From positions 17,954-81,953 of the forward strand of contig JBMZCX010000003.1 in the NCBI GenBank assembly GCA_049613795.1: a stretch of 64,000 nucleotides of DNA, given 5' to 3'. Of the stretch, positions 49,262 to 58,877 are shown one piece after another (within the stretch, counting starts at the first letter, position 1; each line of letters begins with the position of its first letter). Origin of the DNA: Thalassotalea_B sp049613795 (lineage in GTDB: Bacteria; Pseudomonadota; Gammaproteobacteria; Enterobacterales; Alteromonadaceae). The notes under the pieces are model-generated. The model saw only the letters and a list, made by a program, of their open reading frames with translations. It searched no databases and was not told where the DNA came from. A program made the position numbers and the translations under genes.

Positions 49262-51520
49262 TTAATAACTCTGTCCAATAGAAAGATAGAACTGATCTGC
49301 ACGATCTTTATAATTATCTTCCGCTTTACCGTAGCCTATAAATATTGGCCCTATAGGGCTGTCCCAGCCCGCAAAAATACTGCCCGCCCATACCCAACTT
49401 GCTTTACTGATATTGTCAGGCAACCAAACATTCTCACCAACCCAGCCCCGCTCTATTGAAGTGCCTACGTATAATGGTGAATCAAAAAAGCTTAATCGAT
49501 TTTCATGCATTTTATACATGTATATTACACTCGAAAATTTTACTTCTGATCCATAAAGGAAATTTTTAGGATAGCCTGACAAGTTAAATAACCCGCCTAA
49601 AGAAAACTGCTCTAAACCAACTTCTTCCGCCGCACTTTTGTATTTGTCATAACGCCAACGAGTTTTAAGTAAATGATTATTAACCCCCTTGGCGGCCACT
49701 AATTCAATACTGGTATTAACACTTGAACTATTCACAGACTGAAAAGAATCATTAAGCCATTCACGCTTACCATTAAACATAAAACCACGTGTTGGAAAGC
49801 TTAAGTCATTCAGGCTATCCCAACGCATTGACAAAGCGAGTCCATTACGGTCAAACGGCAGCTTATTGTCACCAAATGCAACCGATAGCAAGGTCGGTAG
49901 TCGATAGCTTCCTTGGCGGCTAAGCCAACCTGCTTCTACAGCTGAATGATCTGAAAGATTCCAGCCGACTCCTGCTGAAAAAATTGACTCTCGTCGAAAA
50001 AACTCCCCCATCGACAACCCCTGCTGATCTTCCAATATCAGTGTTTCACTATGCCATTTGAACGACGATGTTAAATAGGTAGATGGCGTAAATACGGGCC
50101 AATAAATTTCGCTATTAAATATTTTATCGGTGCCAACAGCAAGTTCATTATGCCACTCAGCACCCAGTTCGCTTAAATTAGTGAGCGTATAAGAACCAGC
50201 TAATTGCATATGACGATTGGTATGAAAGTCATCGTCTAATAAAAATCGAAAATTAATATAACTCGGCCCCCAAGACTTTTCTTCGGCGGTCACTTTAAGC
50301 TCTCTACTACCATCGGGTAATAGATAAAGTTCTTGGGAAACTCGTTCCATGGTATCAAGCCCGTAAACACGGCGCAGTCCGTCAGTCAGTTGCTCTGTAT
50401 TATAGGTTTCACCTGTTCCTATATTTAAACGCTGCTGAATAACGCTATCGGCCAAGCGAGTTTGGTTGACTAACAGCACCTGATCGATTTGATTCTTATC
50501 TATTCGCTCTCTGCGATGGCTAACTAACCAATTCTTATACTGGCTGGGAGAGGTGCTTAATAACGCCAAAGAATCTGTTGATTGCTTCGCTGCCACTTCT
50601 CCAGCAATTATCGCATGCTTTACTTTGGCAAAATCTAACGTACCAATATCTTTAACATTAGGTTCTATAAGAATATCCGTTGGGCGAAGTAACGCTTTTT
50701 GTTGACTAACCACTTGTTTCACTAAAAAGCTGGTCAGTTGTTCAGTGATAGCAAAGGCAGAATCAAGCGCTTCAGCAGGCCGTAACGGCGCATCTATTCC
50801 TACCGCAATAACATGATCAGCGCCTAATTGTTGAGCAACACTAATGGGTAAGTTATTGGCTACGCCTCCGTCAACTAGGGTTAATCCATTAAGCACAACA
50901 GGGCGTACAACACCAGGAATCGACATCGACGCTTGAACCGATGCAACTAAACTCCCTTTAGCTAATACGACTGTGTCTCTATTACTTAAATTTGCTGCCA
51001 CGGCTCGAAAGGGGATGGCTAATTGGTCAAAATGGACAAAGTCAGCTTGTAAGCCATAAGCTTGTTGCACTAACTCATTCATCGCTTGCCCCAGCAGTAA
51101 GCCTTTGGGTACTTTAAGTCCGCTAGTATCAAGCCCTAAATCTAAGCGCATAGGAAAAGCATCGCGCTGTTGTTTACGACGCATTGGCATTTCATCGCGA
51201 AACACATGATCTCTAAAGCCCGCCCCCCAATTTAGCTCACTAAAAATACGCTCTATATCATCAGGACTATGACCACTGGCATACAAGCCACCAACAAAGG
51301 CGCCAAAGCTAGTGCCTATCACAATATCTACAGGTATTTTTAGCGCTTCAAGCTGTCGAATAACGCCAACATGTGCACCACCTCGCGCACCGCCACCACC
51401 TAAAACAAGGGCAACACAAGGACGATTTTTAACTTTTACGCAAGGAGACTCTGCGGTGTATGCGGGGGTAGGTATGGTAAGTATAGTAATAAGGAGAAGC
51501 AGTAATCCTTTAGAATTCAT
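49262..51520 (-). CDS. Patatin-like phospholipase with POTRA and outer-membrane barrel (type Vd autotransporter)
   Basis: 752 aa: a signal peptide (to about 23), a patatin domain (about 35-235), a POTRA-like region (about 335-410) and a BamA/Omp85-type barrel (about 415-752) ending in an aromatic residue. The catalytic pieces are present: oxyanion loop GGGGARGGAH, nucleophile GTSFG (about 68-72) and DGG in LVDGGVANN. This is the plan of PlpD of Pseudomonas aeruginosa, whose lipase is carried to the surface on its own barrel. Substrate and whether the lipase is released are unknown. Confidence 0.9.
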   Translation of the reverse strand: MNSKGLLLLLITILTIPTPAYTAESPCVKVKNRPCVALVLGGGGARGGAHVGVIRQLEALKIPVDIVIGTSFGAFVGGLYASGHSPDDIERIFSELNWGAGFRDHVFRDEMPMRRKQQRDAFPMRLDLGLDTSGLKVPKGLLLGQAMNELVQQAYGLQADFVHFDQLAIPFRAVAANLSNRDTVVLAKGSLVASVQASMSIPGVVRPVVLNGLTLVDGGVANNLPISVAQQLGADHVIAVGIDAPLRPAEALDSAFAITEQLTSFLVKQVVSQQKALLRPTDILIEPNVKDIGTLDFAKVKHAIIAGEVAAKQSTDSLALLSTSPSQYKNWLVSHRRERIDKNQIDQVLLVNQTRLADSVIQQRLNIGTGETYNTEQLTDGLRRVYGLDTMERVSQELYLLPDGSRELKVTAEEKSWGPSYINFRFLLDDDFHTNRHMQLAGSYTLTNLSELGAEWHNELAVGTDKIFNSEIYWPVFTPSTYLTSSFKWHSETLILEDQQGLSMGEFFRRESIFSAGVGWNLSDHSAVEAGWLSRQGSYRLPTLLSVAFGDNKLPFDRNGLALSMRWDSLNDLSFPTRGFMFNGKREWLNDSFQSVNSSSVNTSIELVAAKGVNNHLLKTRWRYDKYKSAAEEVGLEQFSLGGLFNLSGYPKNFLYGSEVKFSSVIYMYKMHENRLSFFDSPLYVGTSIERGWVGENVWLPDNISKASWVWAGSIFAGWDSPIGPIFIGYGKAEDNYKDRADQFYLSIGQSY

Positions 51521-51610
51521 CGCGTTATTACGCCTTAAGGGGTTATATTTTGAATAGATTAATCATAAGCGTTTATTCACGATTAAACAAACGCGTTTAT
51601 ATTTACCTTT

Positions 51611-52297
51611 TTATTGTATTTGTAGCTGCCAACATTGCTGACCACTCGCTTTATATTTAGCTTCAAAAGGGGTTAATGCTTGTTTATCACCAACTAAGGT
51701 AATGTCGCCTTTTTTATCTGCAAGCGTCGCAGCAGACTGAAACTCTTCCAAATATAAGCGCCAGTTACTACGGAGAATAATGGTTTTTCCTACTTTTAAT
51801 ATTTCGGGAAAAACAGCACTACCATGCCAACGTCGTTGAATATGCTTCGATTTAGGCCAAGGGTTAGGGTATAAAATATAATGCTTACTCACTTGCCATT
51901 TTGCAGCAACAGCTAAACGGTAAAAATCGTTTAAATCAGCCCTTAGCAACATAAAGTTATCAACTTGCTGGGTATTAGTATGTTCACGTAATTCGCTATC
52001 GTTACGGTTAATTCGGTGGGCCGATTTATCGACACCAATCACTAACGCTTCAGGATTCATTTTCGCCAATAGCCGCGTACTTTGCCCAACCCCACAGCAA
52101 GAATCAAAAATAATATCGCCTTGGTGCTGTTGTACTCGTTCATTGGCCTGATCAAATGCTTGCTGTGTATGCGCTTGTATTGGCTTTTTTGACGGATGAG
52201 CTAAATGTTTCAGCACAATTTCTTCAAGCTTTTCATGAATACCTGGCTGATTAGTGATAATCGCTTTTGAATCACCCATAGGTGCTGATTCTTTCAT
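51611..52297 (-). CDS. TrmB-like SAM-dependent methyltransferase
   Basis: 228 aa from the ATG at 52297; a TTG eight codons upstream is in frame. Class I methyltransferase: SAM loop FDSCCGVGQSTRLLA (about 65-79), acidic VIGVDKSAHRI, then YPNPWPKSKHIQRRW and the C-terminal TPFEAKYKASGQQCWQL. The last two correspond to the DPWPKxxHxKRR and TxFE motifs of TrmB, which makes m7G46 in tRNA. It differs from standard TrmB in the N-terminal half and the SAM loop, so it may be a paralogue with another substrate. It follows the ABC transporter genes closely (26 bp) and was probably cotranscribed. Confidence 0.75.
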   Translation of the reverse strand: MKESAPMGDSKAIITNQPGIHEKLEEIVLKHLAHPSKKPIQAHTQQAFDQANERVQQHQGDIIFDSCCGVGQSTRLLAKMNPEALVIGVDKSAHRINRNDSELREHTNTQQVDNFMLLRADLNDFYRLAVAAKWQVSKHYILYPNPWPKSKHIQRRWHGSAVFPEILKVGKTIILRSNWRLYLEEFQSAATLADKKGDITLVGDKQALTPFEAKYKASGQQCWQLQIQ

Positions 52298-52322
52298 TTG
52301 TTGTTCTCTACAATATTTCAAA

Positions 52323-53096
52323 TTAGCTACGTAAGCCTATGCCTTTAGTGATCAAAGTCATCGCAATGGTAAATAGCGTGACAATAAACGCCAATAGTAC
52401 GGCAAAAGCTACCGTTAAATTAACATCTGAAATACCTAAAAAGCCATAGCGAAACGCATTCACCATATAAACAATTGGGTTTAATTGCGATACGCCTTGC
52501 CAAAATTCAGGCAACAGGCTAATGGAATAAAATACTCCGCCTAAATAGGTAAGCGGCGTTAAAATAAACGTAGGAATAATTGAAATGTCGTCAAAGCTGC
52601 CTGCAAAAATAGCATTAATTAAACCGCCTAGCGCAAACGTAGCAGACGTTAAGCTTACCGTGGCAATAATCACCCAAATATTATGTATTTGAATATCAAC
52701 AAAAAACAATGCGACTACCGTGACAATTGTACCCACTAACATGCCTCGTGCCATACCACCGCCAACATAACCTGCAACAATCACCCAATTAGGCACAGGC
52801 GCTACTAACATTTCTTCAACATTGCGTTGCCATTTCGCACTAAAAAAAGAGCTAGCAACATTTGAATAGGAGTTCGTAATAACACTCATCATGATCAAGC
52901 CCGGCACAATAAACGACATATAGTCAAAGCCGCCCATTTCTCCAATACGAGAGCCGATAAGAGAACCAAAAATAACGAAGTATAAGCTAATGGTAATGGC
53001 TGGCGGCACTAAGGTTTGCACCCAAATTCGTAAAAATCGATGCGTTTCTTTATGCAGGATGCTTTTTAATGCGACAATATTTCTTGCTGAAGACAT
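52323..53096 (-). CDS. yadH: ABC-2 type transporter permease (YadH-like)
   Basis: 257 aa with six predicted helices in the ABC-2 arrangement. It begins with an amphipathic segment (LKSILHKETHRFLRIWVQTLVPPAITISLYFVIFG in part) and has the family stretch FILTPLTYLGGVFYSISLLPEFW before the last helices. It pairs with the ATPase encoded 2 bp upstream. YadGH-type exporters have no firmly established substrate. The symbol reflects close resemblance to E. coli YadH. Confidence 0.85.
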   Translation of the reverse strand: MSSARNIVALKSILHKETHRFLRIWVQTLVPPAITISLYFVIFGSLIGSRIGEMGGFDYMSFIVPGLIMMSVITNSYSNVASSFFSAKWQRNVEEMLVAPVPNWVIVAGYVGGGMARGMLVGTIVTVVALFFVDIQIHNIWVIIATVSLTSATFALGGLINAIFAGSFDDISIIPTFILTPLTYLGGVFYSISLLPEFWQGVSQLNPIVYMVNAFRYGFLGISDVNLTVAFAVLLAFIVTLFTIAMTLITKGIGLRS

Positions 53097-53098
53097 AA

Positions 53099-54040
53099 CT
53101 ATGATCCTACCGTGTGTTGATTCGCCACTTGTCCATTACCCACTAAGGTAACAAAAAGTTCTTCAAGTCTATTCGACTTATTACGCATACTATTGACTTG
53201 AACACCTTGTTCAGTAAGTTGCGTAAATACCTGATTAATACTCTGAGATTTTTTAACGTCTATTTCTAAAGTGTGTTCATCAATAATTCGATAACCAAAG
53301 TCACTAAGTACTGGTGACGCAGCTAAAGGCGTATGGTCAAGCACGAAGGTTTCTACGTCTAATTTAGCTAACAGTGTTTTCATGCTAGTGTTTTCAACAA
53401 TAACGCCTGAGTCAATAATAGCAATATTTCGACACAGCATTTCTGCTTCTTCTAAATAGTGAGTCGTTAAAATAATGGTGATCCCTTGCTCATTTAACTC
53501 CCGTAAAAAATCCCACATTGAACGGCGTAATTCAATATCGACACCTGCCGTTGGCTCATCGAGAATTAACATTTTAGGCTCATGCATTAAGGCTCGGGCA
53601 ATCATTAACCGCCTTTTCATACCACCCGAAAGCATTCGGGCTGCATCGTTACGCTTGTCCCATAAATCTAACTGTTTTAAATACTTTTCAGCACGTTGAT
53701 GCGCTAATTCACGAGTAACACCATAGTAGCCGGCTTGGTTGACTAAAATTTTAGTTAACGATTCAAATTGATTAAAGTTAAACTCTTGCGGCACTAAGCC
53801 AATGAAGCTTTTTGCCGTTTCTAATTCAATGTCTAGATCATGACCAAAAACCTGCACTTGACCCGAGGTTTTATTAACCAGCGAGGTGATCACACCAATA
53901 GTCGTAGACTTACCCGCACCATTAGGCCCAAGTAATGCAAAAAAATCACCTTCGTTAACGGTTAAATTAATCCCTTTCAGTGCTTCAAAACCGCCTTTAT
54001 AGACTTTTTTTAGCGCCGATATTTCCAGTGCTTTTTGCAT
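53099..54040 (-). CDS. yadG: ABC transporter ATP-binding protein (YadG-like)
   Basis: 313 aa ABC ATPase. Walker A GPNGAGKST (about 38-46), Q-loop VPQEFNFN, signature LSGGMKRRL (about 140), Walker B MLILDEPTAGVD and the switch His in TTHYLEEAE. It has a C-terminal extension of about 90 residues, usual for YadG/CcmA-type exporters. It drives the YadH-like permease. The order ATPase-permease-methyltransferase suggests one mRNA. Confidence 0.9.
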   Translation of the reverse strand: MQKALEISALKKVYKGGFEALKGINLTVNEGDFFALLGPNGAGKSTTIGVITSLVNKTSGQVQVFGHDLDIELETAKSFIGLVPQEFNFNQFESLTKILVNQAGYYGVTRELAHQRAEKYLKQLDLWDKRNDAARMLSGGMKRRLMIARALMHEPKMLILDEPTAGVDIELRRSMWDFLRELNEQGITIILTTHYLEEAEMLCRNIAIIDSGVIVENTSMKTLLAKLDVETFVLDHTPLAASPVLSDFGYRIIDEHTLEIDVKKSQSINQVFTQLTEQGVQVNSMRNKSNRLEELFVTLVGNGQVANQHTVGS

Positions 54041-54221
54041 AGTTCAACCTCGTGGCTTACTTTAAGTGGTTAGATTAAGTGTATAGAACAATTGGGGCAT
54101 ATTCACTTATTTCAACAACTAAGGTCAGATAAATGGGTTGATATATTCGACTAACAACATTGCCAAAAATTTGTATACAATTTAAAGTAGCTCCACAAAA
54201 TTTAATTTAAGTTGAGATGAA

Positions 54222-56531
54222 ATGAAAAAACTTGTTCATTGGCTTGCTATTACAGGTGTTGCACTTACGATCACTGCCTGTCAAAGCACCTCAGAAAATA
54301 CTGATGCTCAATCAAAAAATATCAGCAAAAAATCACCATTATCAATAGAAAAAATTTATAAGAGCCGTGAATTTAGCTCAGACTACATTGGCCGTATTCG
54401 CTGGTTAGCTGACGGCTCAGGCTATACTGCTGTTGAAAATTCAGCGACCAAAAAAGTGAATGACGCAGGAAAAGAAAAAAGTATAGGTAAAGACATTGTT
54501 ATCTATAACCCTGAAACATTAGCGCGCAAAGTATTAATAAGTGCCGAGCAATTAACACCTAAAGGTGAAGAAAAACCTTTAGCGATACACAATTATATTT
54601 GGTCTGACGATAAACAAAAACTGCTTATCTATACCAACAGTAAACGTGTTTGGCGTTCAAACAGCCGTGGTGACTACTGGGTATTAACCTTAGCAAACAA
54701 CGAACTGAAAAAACTTGGTGGCAAGTTAGCTAAACCAAGCACACTAATGTTTGCTAAGTTTTCATCTAACGCCAACAAAGTCGCTTACGTATTTGGTAAC
54801 AATATTTACGTAGAAACCCTCGCAAACGGTAACATTAAGCAATTAACAAAAGATGCTGGCAACGGCATTATTAACGGTTTGTTTGATTGGGTTTACGAAG
54901 AAGAATTTACCATTAAAGACGGTTTTAGATGGAGCCCCGACGGTAGTAAAATTGCTTATTGGCAGCTTGACACCAACGGCAGTAAAGACTTCATTATGAT
55001 CAACAACACGGATGAACTTTATCCAACGCTAACAAAGTTCCCTTACCCCAAAGTGGGCGAAACTAACGCACTGGCGAAAGTAGGCATTGTTGATTTAAAA
55101 ACAGCTAAAACAGTTTGGAGCCAATTACCTAACAATTCACGCGACATGTATATTCCACGCATGAACTGGAGCGGCAACAGCAAAGAAGTATTAGTACAGC
55201 ATTTAAATCGTAAACAAGACACCGACAATTTATACCTAACCAATGCCTCAAACGGTAAAGTAACCAAAATTTATACCGAAAAAGACGAGCACTTTTTAGA
55301 TGGCATTACCGACGCTAAATGGATTGATAACGGTAAATATTTCATTTGGACCAGTGAAGCAAACGGCTGGCGTCATTTCTACAAAATATCTCGCGACGGT
55401 AAAACCAAGTTAGACCTAACACCGGGTGAATTTGATACGGTTAGCATTCAAGCGGTTGATGAAGAAAATGGCTGGTTATACTATATCGCATCACCTAAAA
55501 ACGTAGCACAACGCTACTTATTTAGAAGTAAGTTAGATGCCAGCATCGTTAATCAACAAGTAACGCCTGACACATTTGCTGGTTCAAACAGCTATCAAAT
55601 GTCTGCAGACGGGCAATGGGCAATTCACTCGCATTCAACGTTTGATCAACCCACCCAAAAAAGGCTCATTAAAGTTGAAGGTCATCAAGTTAAACATATG
55701 ATGATGGACAACAAGGTATTAATTGAAAAATTAACCACACTAAACAAAGCCGAAACTGAATTCTTCCAAGTAGAAGCACAAGACGGCGTAGTACTTGACG
55801 GTTATATTACCCGTCCGCATGACTTTGACCCAAGTAAGAAATACCCAATAATTTTTTACGTATACGGTGAAGCTTGGGGGCAAACAGTACAAGACAGATG
55901 GCGCGGAGGTGCTTACCTTTGGGATCAAATGTTAGCCGAGCAAGGTTATATTCTAGCGTCTATCGACAACCGTGGTACACGCGCACCTAAAGGTAGAGAA
56001 TGGCGTAAGCAAGTGTATGGCGCTGTTGGTGTATTATCTTCTCGCGATCAGTCAGACGCATTAAAAGCAATGGCTAAACGCTGGAACTACATTGATACTA
56101 ACCGAGTTGGTATTTGGGGGCATTCAGGTGGTGGCTCAATGACACTTAACATGATGTTCCGCTACCCAGAACAATATCATGTAGGTATTTCCTTAGCGCC
56201 AGTACCTGATCAAAAACTTTACGACACCATTTATCAAGAGCGTTATTCAGGCCTATTACCAGAATTTGAAGAAAGCTATAAAATAGGCTCGCCAATTACC
56301 TACGCTAAGCACTTACAAGGTAAGTTGTTGCTAGTACATGGAACAGGCGACGACAATGTGCATTATCAAGGGGCTGAGCGCTTAATTAACGAATTAGTTA
56401 AACATAACCGTCAGTTCGACTTTATGTCGTACCCTAATCGTAGCCATGGCATTTATGAAGGCGCAGGTACTACCTTGCACCTTAAAACCATGATGACACA
56501 ATACTTTGATCGTAACTTAATGAATAAGTAG
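54222..56531 (+). CDS. Dipeptidyl peptidase IV-type S9 peptidase, lipoprotein
   Basis: 769 aa. The signal peptide ends in a lipobox (TITAC, Cys at about 20). An eight-bladed beta-propeller (about 50-500) contains DWVYEEEF, the double-Glu motif that binds the substrate N-terminus in DPP IV. The alpha/beta-hydrolase domain carries the triad: Ser in GIWGHSGGGSM (about 645), Asp in GTGDDNVHYQ and His in NRSHGIYEG. It cleaves X-Pro or X-Ala dipeptides from peptides, probably in the periplasm for peptide nutrition. Monocistronic, ending in a terminator. Confidence 0.93.
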   Translation: MKKLVHWLAITGVALTITACQSTSENTDAQSKNISKKSPLSIEKIYKSREFSSDYIGRIRWLADGSGYTAVENSATKKVNDAGKEKSIGKDIVIYNPETLARKVLISAEQLTPKGEEKPLAIHNYIWSDDKQKLLIYTNSKRVWRSNSRGDYWVLTLANNELKKLGGKLAKPSTLMFAKFSSNANKVAYVFGNNIYVETLANGNIKQLTKDAGNGIINGLFDWVYEEEFTIKDGFRWSPDGSKIAYWQLDTNGSKDFIMINNTDELYPTLTKFPYPKVGETNALAKVGIVDLKTAKTVWSQLPNNSRDMYIPRMNWSGNSKEVLVQHLNRKQDTDNLYLTNASNGKVTKIYTEKDEHFLDGITDAKWIDNGKYFIWTSEANGWRHFYKISRDGKTKLDLTPGEFDTVSIQAVDEENGWLYYIASPKNVAQRYLFRSKLDASIVNQQVTPDTFAGSNSYQMSADGQWAIHSHSTFDQPTQKRLIKVEGHQVKHMMMDNKVLIEKLTTLNKAETEFFQVEAQDGVVLDGYITRPHDFDPSKKYPIIFYVYGEAWGQTVQDRWRGGAYLWDQMLAEQGYILASIDNRGTRAPKGREWRKQVYGAVGVLSSRDQSDALKAMAKRWNYIDTNRVGIWGHSGGGSMTLNMMFRYPEQYHVGISLAPVPDQKLYDTIYQERYSGLLPEFEESYKIGSPITYAKHLQGKLLLVHGTGDDNVHYQGAERLINELVKHNRQFDFMSYPNRSHGIYEGAGTTLHLKTMMTQYFDRNLMNK

Positions 56532-56572
56532 TTATTAAGCTTATTGTAAAACAAGACATTGATTGTTATTTG

Positions 56573-56597
56573 AAGCCTGCATTTGCAGGCTTTTTTG
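56573..56597 (+). terminator. Intrinsic terminator of the DPP IV gene
   Basis: AAGCCTGC-atttGCAGGCTT: an 8-bp stem with a 4-nt loop followed by six T, 41 bp after the stop. Confidence 0.92.
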
Positions 56598-56760
56598 TTC
56601 TTGCACTAAAGTTAGTGTTTTTCACCAAATAGTTACATTGTTAACAATACCCCCTTTACCATAAAAACATAAGAAATTGAAAAATAAGAATTAATTTATT
56701 GGCGTTAGTTTTGCTTTGTATAGAAGAGTATTACAACTCATCACCATTTAGGAGTAACCC

Positions 56761-57096
56761 ATGAGAAGTGAATTAGAAGACGAGTTATTTGGCCACGAGC
56801 AAACAAAAGAAAAGTCATGGAAAAGCTTCGGTGTGTGGCAACGTGGTCTTGCCATGTTGTTTTTTGCTTTTATCGGCAGCTTCGTACGGTTTTTTATTAA
56901 TTTAATTGCGCTTTTTCAATTTATTACATTGCTCTTTACCAGCAAGCCGAATCGTCCATTAATGAAACTAGGGCAAAGTTTGAATAATTACATTTATCAA
57001 ATTAATCAATTCTTAACGATAAATTCTGAAAAATACCCATTTCCATTTGCCGACTGGCCAGACGGAAATACCAGCAGAGTACCGCCGTCAGAATAA
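56761..57096 (+). CDS. DUF4389 membrane protein
   Basis: 111 aa. A charged N-terminus is followed by two close helices (about 30-62, LAMLFFAFIGSFVRFFINLIA then LFQFITLLF) and a soluble tail with LMKLGQSLNNYIYQINQFL and YPFPFADWP, the DUF4389 hallmarks. TAGGAG lies ahead of the ATG at good distance. Function unknown. Confidence 0.85.
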   Translation: MRSELEDELFGHEQTKEKSWKSFGVWQRGLAMLFFAFIGSFVRFFINLIALFQFITLLFTSKPNRPLMKLGQSLNNYIYQINQFLTINSEKYPFPFADWPDGNTSRVPPSE

Positions 57097-57133
57097 TTAA
57101 AGAACGTTTATTAGAAGCTAATCCCCAGAAACT

Positions 57134-57159
57134 AAAAAGCTCACCTATGTGAGCTTTTT
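57134..57159. terminator. Bidirectional terminator between the DUF4389 gene and efp
   Basis: AAAAAGCTCAC (57134-57144) pairs perfectly with GTGAGCTTTTT (57149-57159) around a 4-nt loop: an 11-bp stem with A/T flanks, serving both convergent genes. Confidence 0.92.
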
Positions 57160-57191
57160 GCTTTTAACACTAATTGTTAACGTCAGTAAAA

Positions 57192-57761
57192 TTACTTACC
57201 CGCGCGTGATACATACTCGCCTGTGCGTGTATCAACTTTAACTACTTCACCTATTTGAACGAATAGTGGTACACGTACAACAGCACCAGTAACCAACGTT
57301 GCTGGTTTACCACCAGTACCAGCAGTATCACCTTTTAAACCAGGGTCAGTTTCAGTAATTTCTAGTTCAACAAAATTAGGTGGCACCACTGAAATAGGGT
57401 TACCATTCCAGAAAGTAATCGTGCACATATCACCTTCTTTTAACCATTTAACATTGTCGCCTACCGCTTTTTCGTCAGCTGCAACTTGCTCAAAGGTCTC
57501 ATTATTCATAAAATGCCAGAATTCGCCATCGGCATATAAATAGCCTAATTCGGTATCCATCACGTCAGCGCCTTCACATGAGTCACCTGATTTAAAGGTT
57601 TTCTCTAATACTTTGCCTGAAATGAGTTTACGAATTTTAACGCGATTAAACGCTTGGCCTTTACCCGGTTTAACAATTTCGTTTTCTAAAATGTTACATG
57701 GTTCGCCATCGATCATTAATTTAAGACCGTTTTTGAATTGGTTTGTACTAAAAGTTGCCAT
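57192..57761 (-). CDS. efp: Translation elongation factor P
   Basis: 189 aa, three beta-barrel domains. The modified lysine lies in the loop KPGKGQAFNRVK (about 32-43; the Lys of PGKG is the site that EpmA/EpmB lysylate). The C-terminal domain has GLKGDTAGTGGKPATL and VPLFVQIGEVVKVDTRTGEY, the EF-P signature. It relieves ribosome stalling at polyproline. It is divergent from epmB, with 49 bp between starts. Confidence 0.97.
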   Translation of the reverse strand: MATFSTNQFKNGLKLMIDGEPCNILENEIVKPGKGQAFNRVKIRKLISGKVLEKTFKSGDSCEGADVMDTELGYLYADGEFWHFMNNETFEQVAADEKAVGDNVKWLKEGDMCTITFWNGNPISVVPPNFVELEITETDPGLKGDTAGTGGKPATLVTGAVVRVPLFVQIGEVVKVDTRTGEYVSRAGK

Positions 57762-57810
57762 AAAATTTTTCGCTTAAATAATTAACAGAGAACTTAACTT
57801 GAATGTTGAA

Positions 57811-58827
57811 ATGCCGCAGATAATAACCCAAATTAGTGACCAATTGCACACTTCTTGGCAAAAAGAATTAGCAAATGTGGTCACCGACCCAAAAATACTG
57901 CTCGAAATGCTAGCTATTACGCCTAATGCATACTTACAGCACTTTAAAGCACGCACGCTTTTTCCGGTGCGTGTACCCCGCCCATTTATTAGCAGAATGA
58001 AACAAGGCGATATTAACGATCCGCTATTAAAGCAAGTGATGCCACTTTCACAAGAGTTTGTAATGACCGAAGGTTTTAGTGCCGATCCTTTAGAAGAACA
58101 CGACACCGTAGCCGAAGGTTTGCTTCACAAGTATAAACACCGAGTATTAATGATCGTTAAAGCAGGTTGCGCCGTTAATTGCCGTTATTGCTTTAGGCGG
58201 CATTTTCCGTATCAAGACAACAGCCCTAATAAGCAGCGCTGGCAAGATGTAATTAACTATATTAGTCAACATCCAGAAATTACCGAAGTAATATTTAGTG
58301 GTGGCGACCCATTAATGGCAAGCGACGAACATTTACAATGGCTAATAACGCAAATTGAAGCAATAAGCCACGTAAAGCGTTTACGCATTCATACCCGTTT
58401 ACCTGTTGTTATTCCACAACGAATTACATCAAAATTAGTCGAAATGCTTAAACAAAGCCGTTTAAAATCGACCATGGTCCTGCACATTAATCATGCGAAT
58501 GAAATAAACACCGCTTTTATCAATTCGATGAATTTATTAATTGATGCACGTATTCCTTTATTTTGCCAAAGTGTATTACTAAAAGGCGTAAACGACAGCG
58601 CCGAGCTATTGTGTCACTTAAGTGAAGTATTGTTTGATAATGGTATACAGCCTTATTACTTACACATGTTTGATAAAGTGCAAGGCGCTGCTCATTTTGA
58701 AGTACCAGAAAAAGAAGCTATTCGCATAGCAAAACAAATGATGGAAATATTACCAGGCTTTTTAATGCCAAAACTTGTTAGAGAAATAGCAGGTGAAGCT
58801 AACAAAACGCCAATCAATTTGGCATAA
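57811..58827 (+). CDS. epmB: EF-P beta-lysylation protein EpmB (lysine 2,3-aminomutase)
   Basis: 338 aa from the ATG at 57811; a TTG at 57799 is in frame. Radical SAM enzyme with the cluster motif KAGCAVNCRYCFRRHFPY (CxxxCxxC, about 107-124) and PLP site region (HVKRLRIHTRLPVVIP; CQSVLLKGVND). It turns alpha-lysine into beta-lysine for attachment to EF-P by EpmA. Divergence from efp, its target, is the common arrangement. epmA is not in this window. Confidence 0.95.
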   Translation: MPQIITQISDQLHTSWQKELANVVTDPKILLEMLAITPNAYLQHFKARTLFPVRVPRPFISRMKQGDINDPLLKQVMPLSQEFVMTEGFSADPLEEHDTVAEGLLHKYKHRVLMIVKAGCAVNCRYCFRRHFPYQDNSPNKQRWQDVINYISQHPEITEVIFSGGDPLMASDEHLQWLITQIEAISHVKRLRIHTRLPVVIPQRITSKLVEMLKQSRLKSTMVLHINHANEINTAFINSMNLLIDARIPLFCQSVLLKGVNDSAELLCHLSEVLFDNGIQPYYLHMFDKVQGAAHFEVPEKEAIRIAKQMMEILPGFLMPKLVREIAGEANKTPINLA

Positions 58828-58877
58828 TAGTGCCATTATTTACCCCTTTATATTAATGAAAAGAAGCCAGTAACGTT

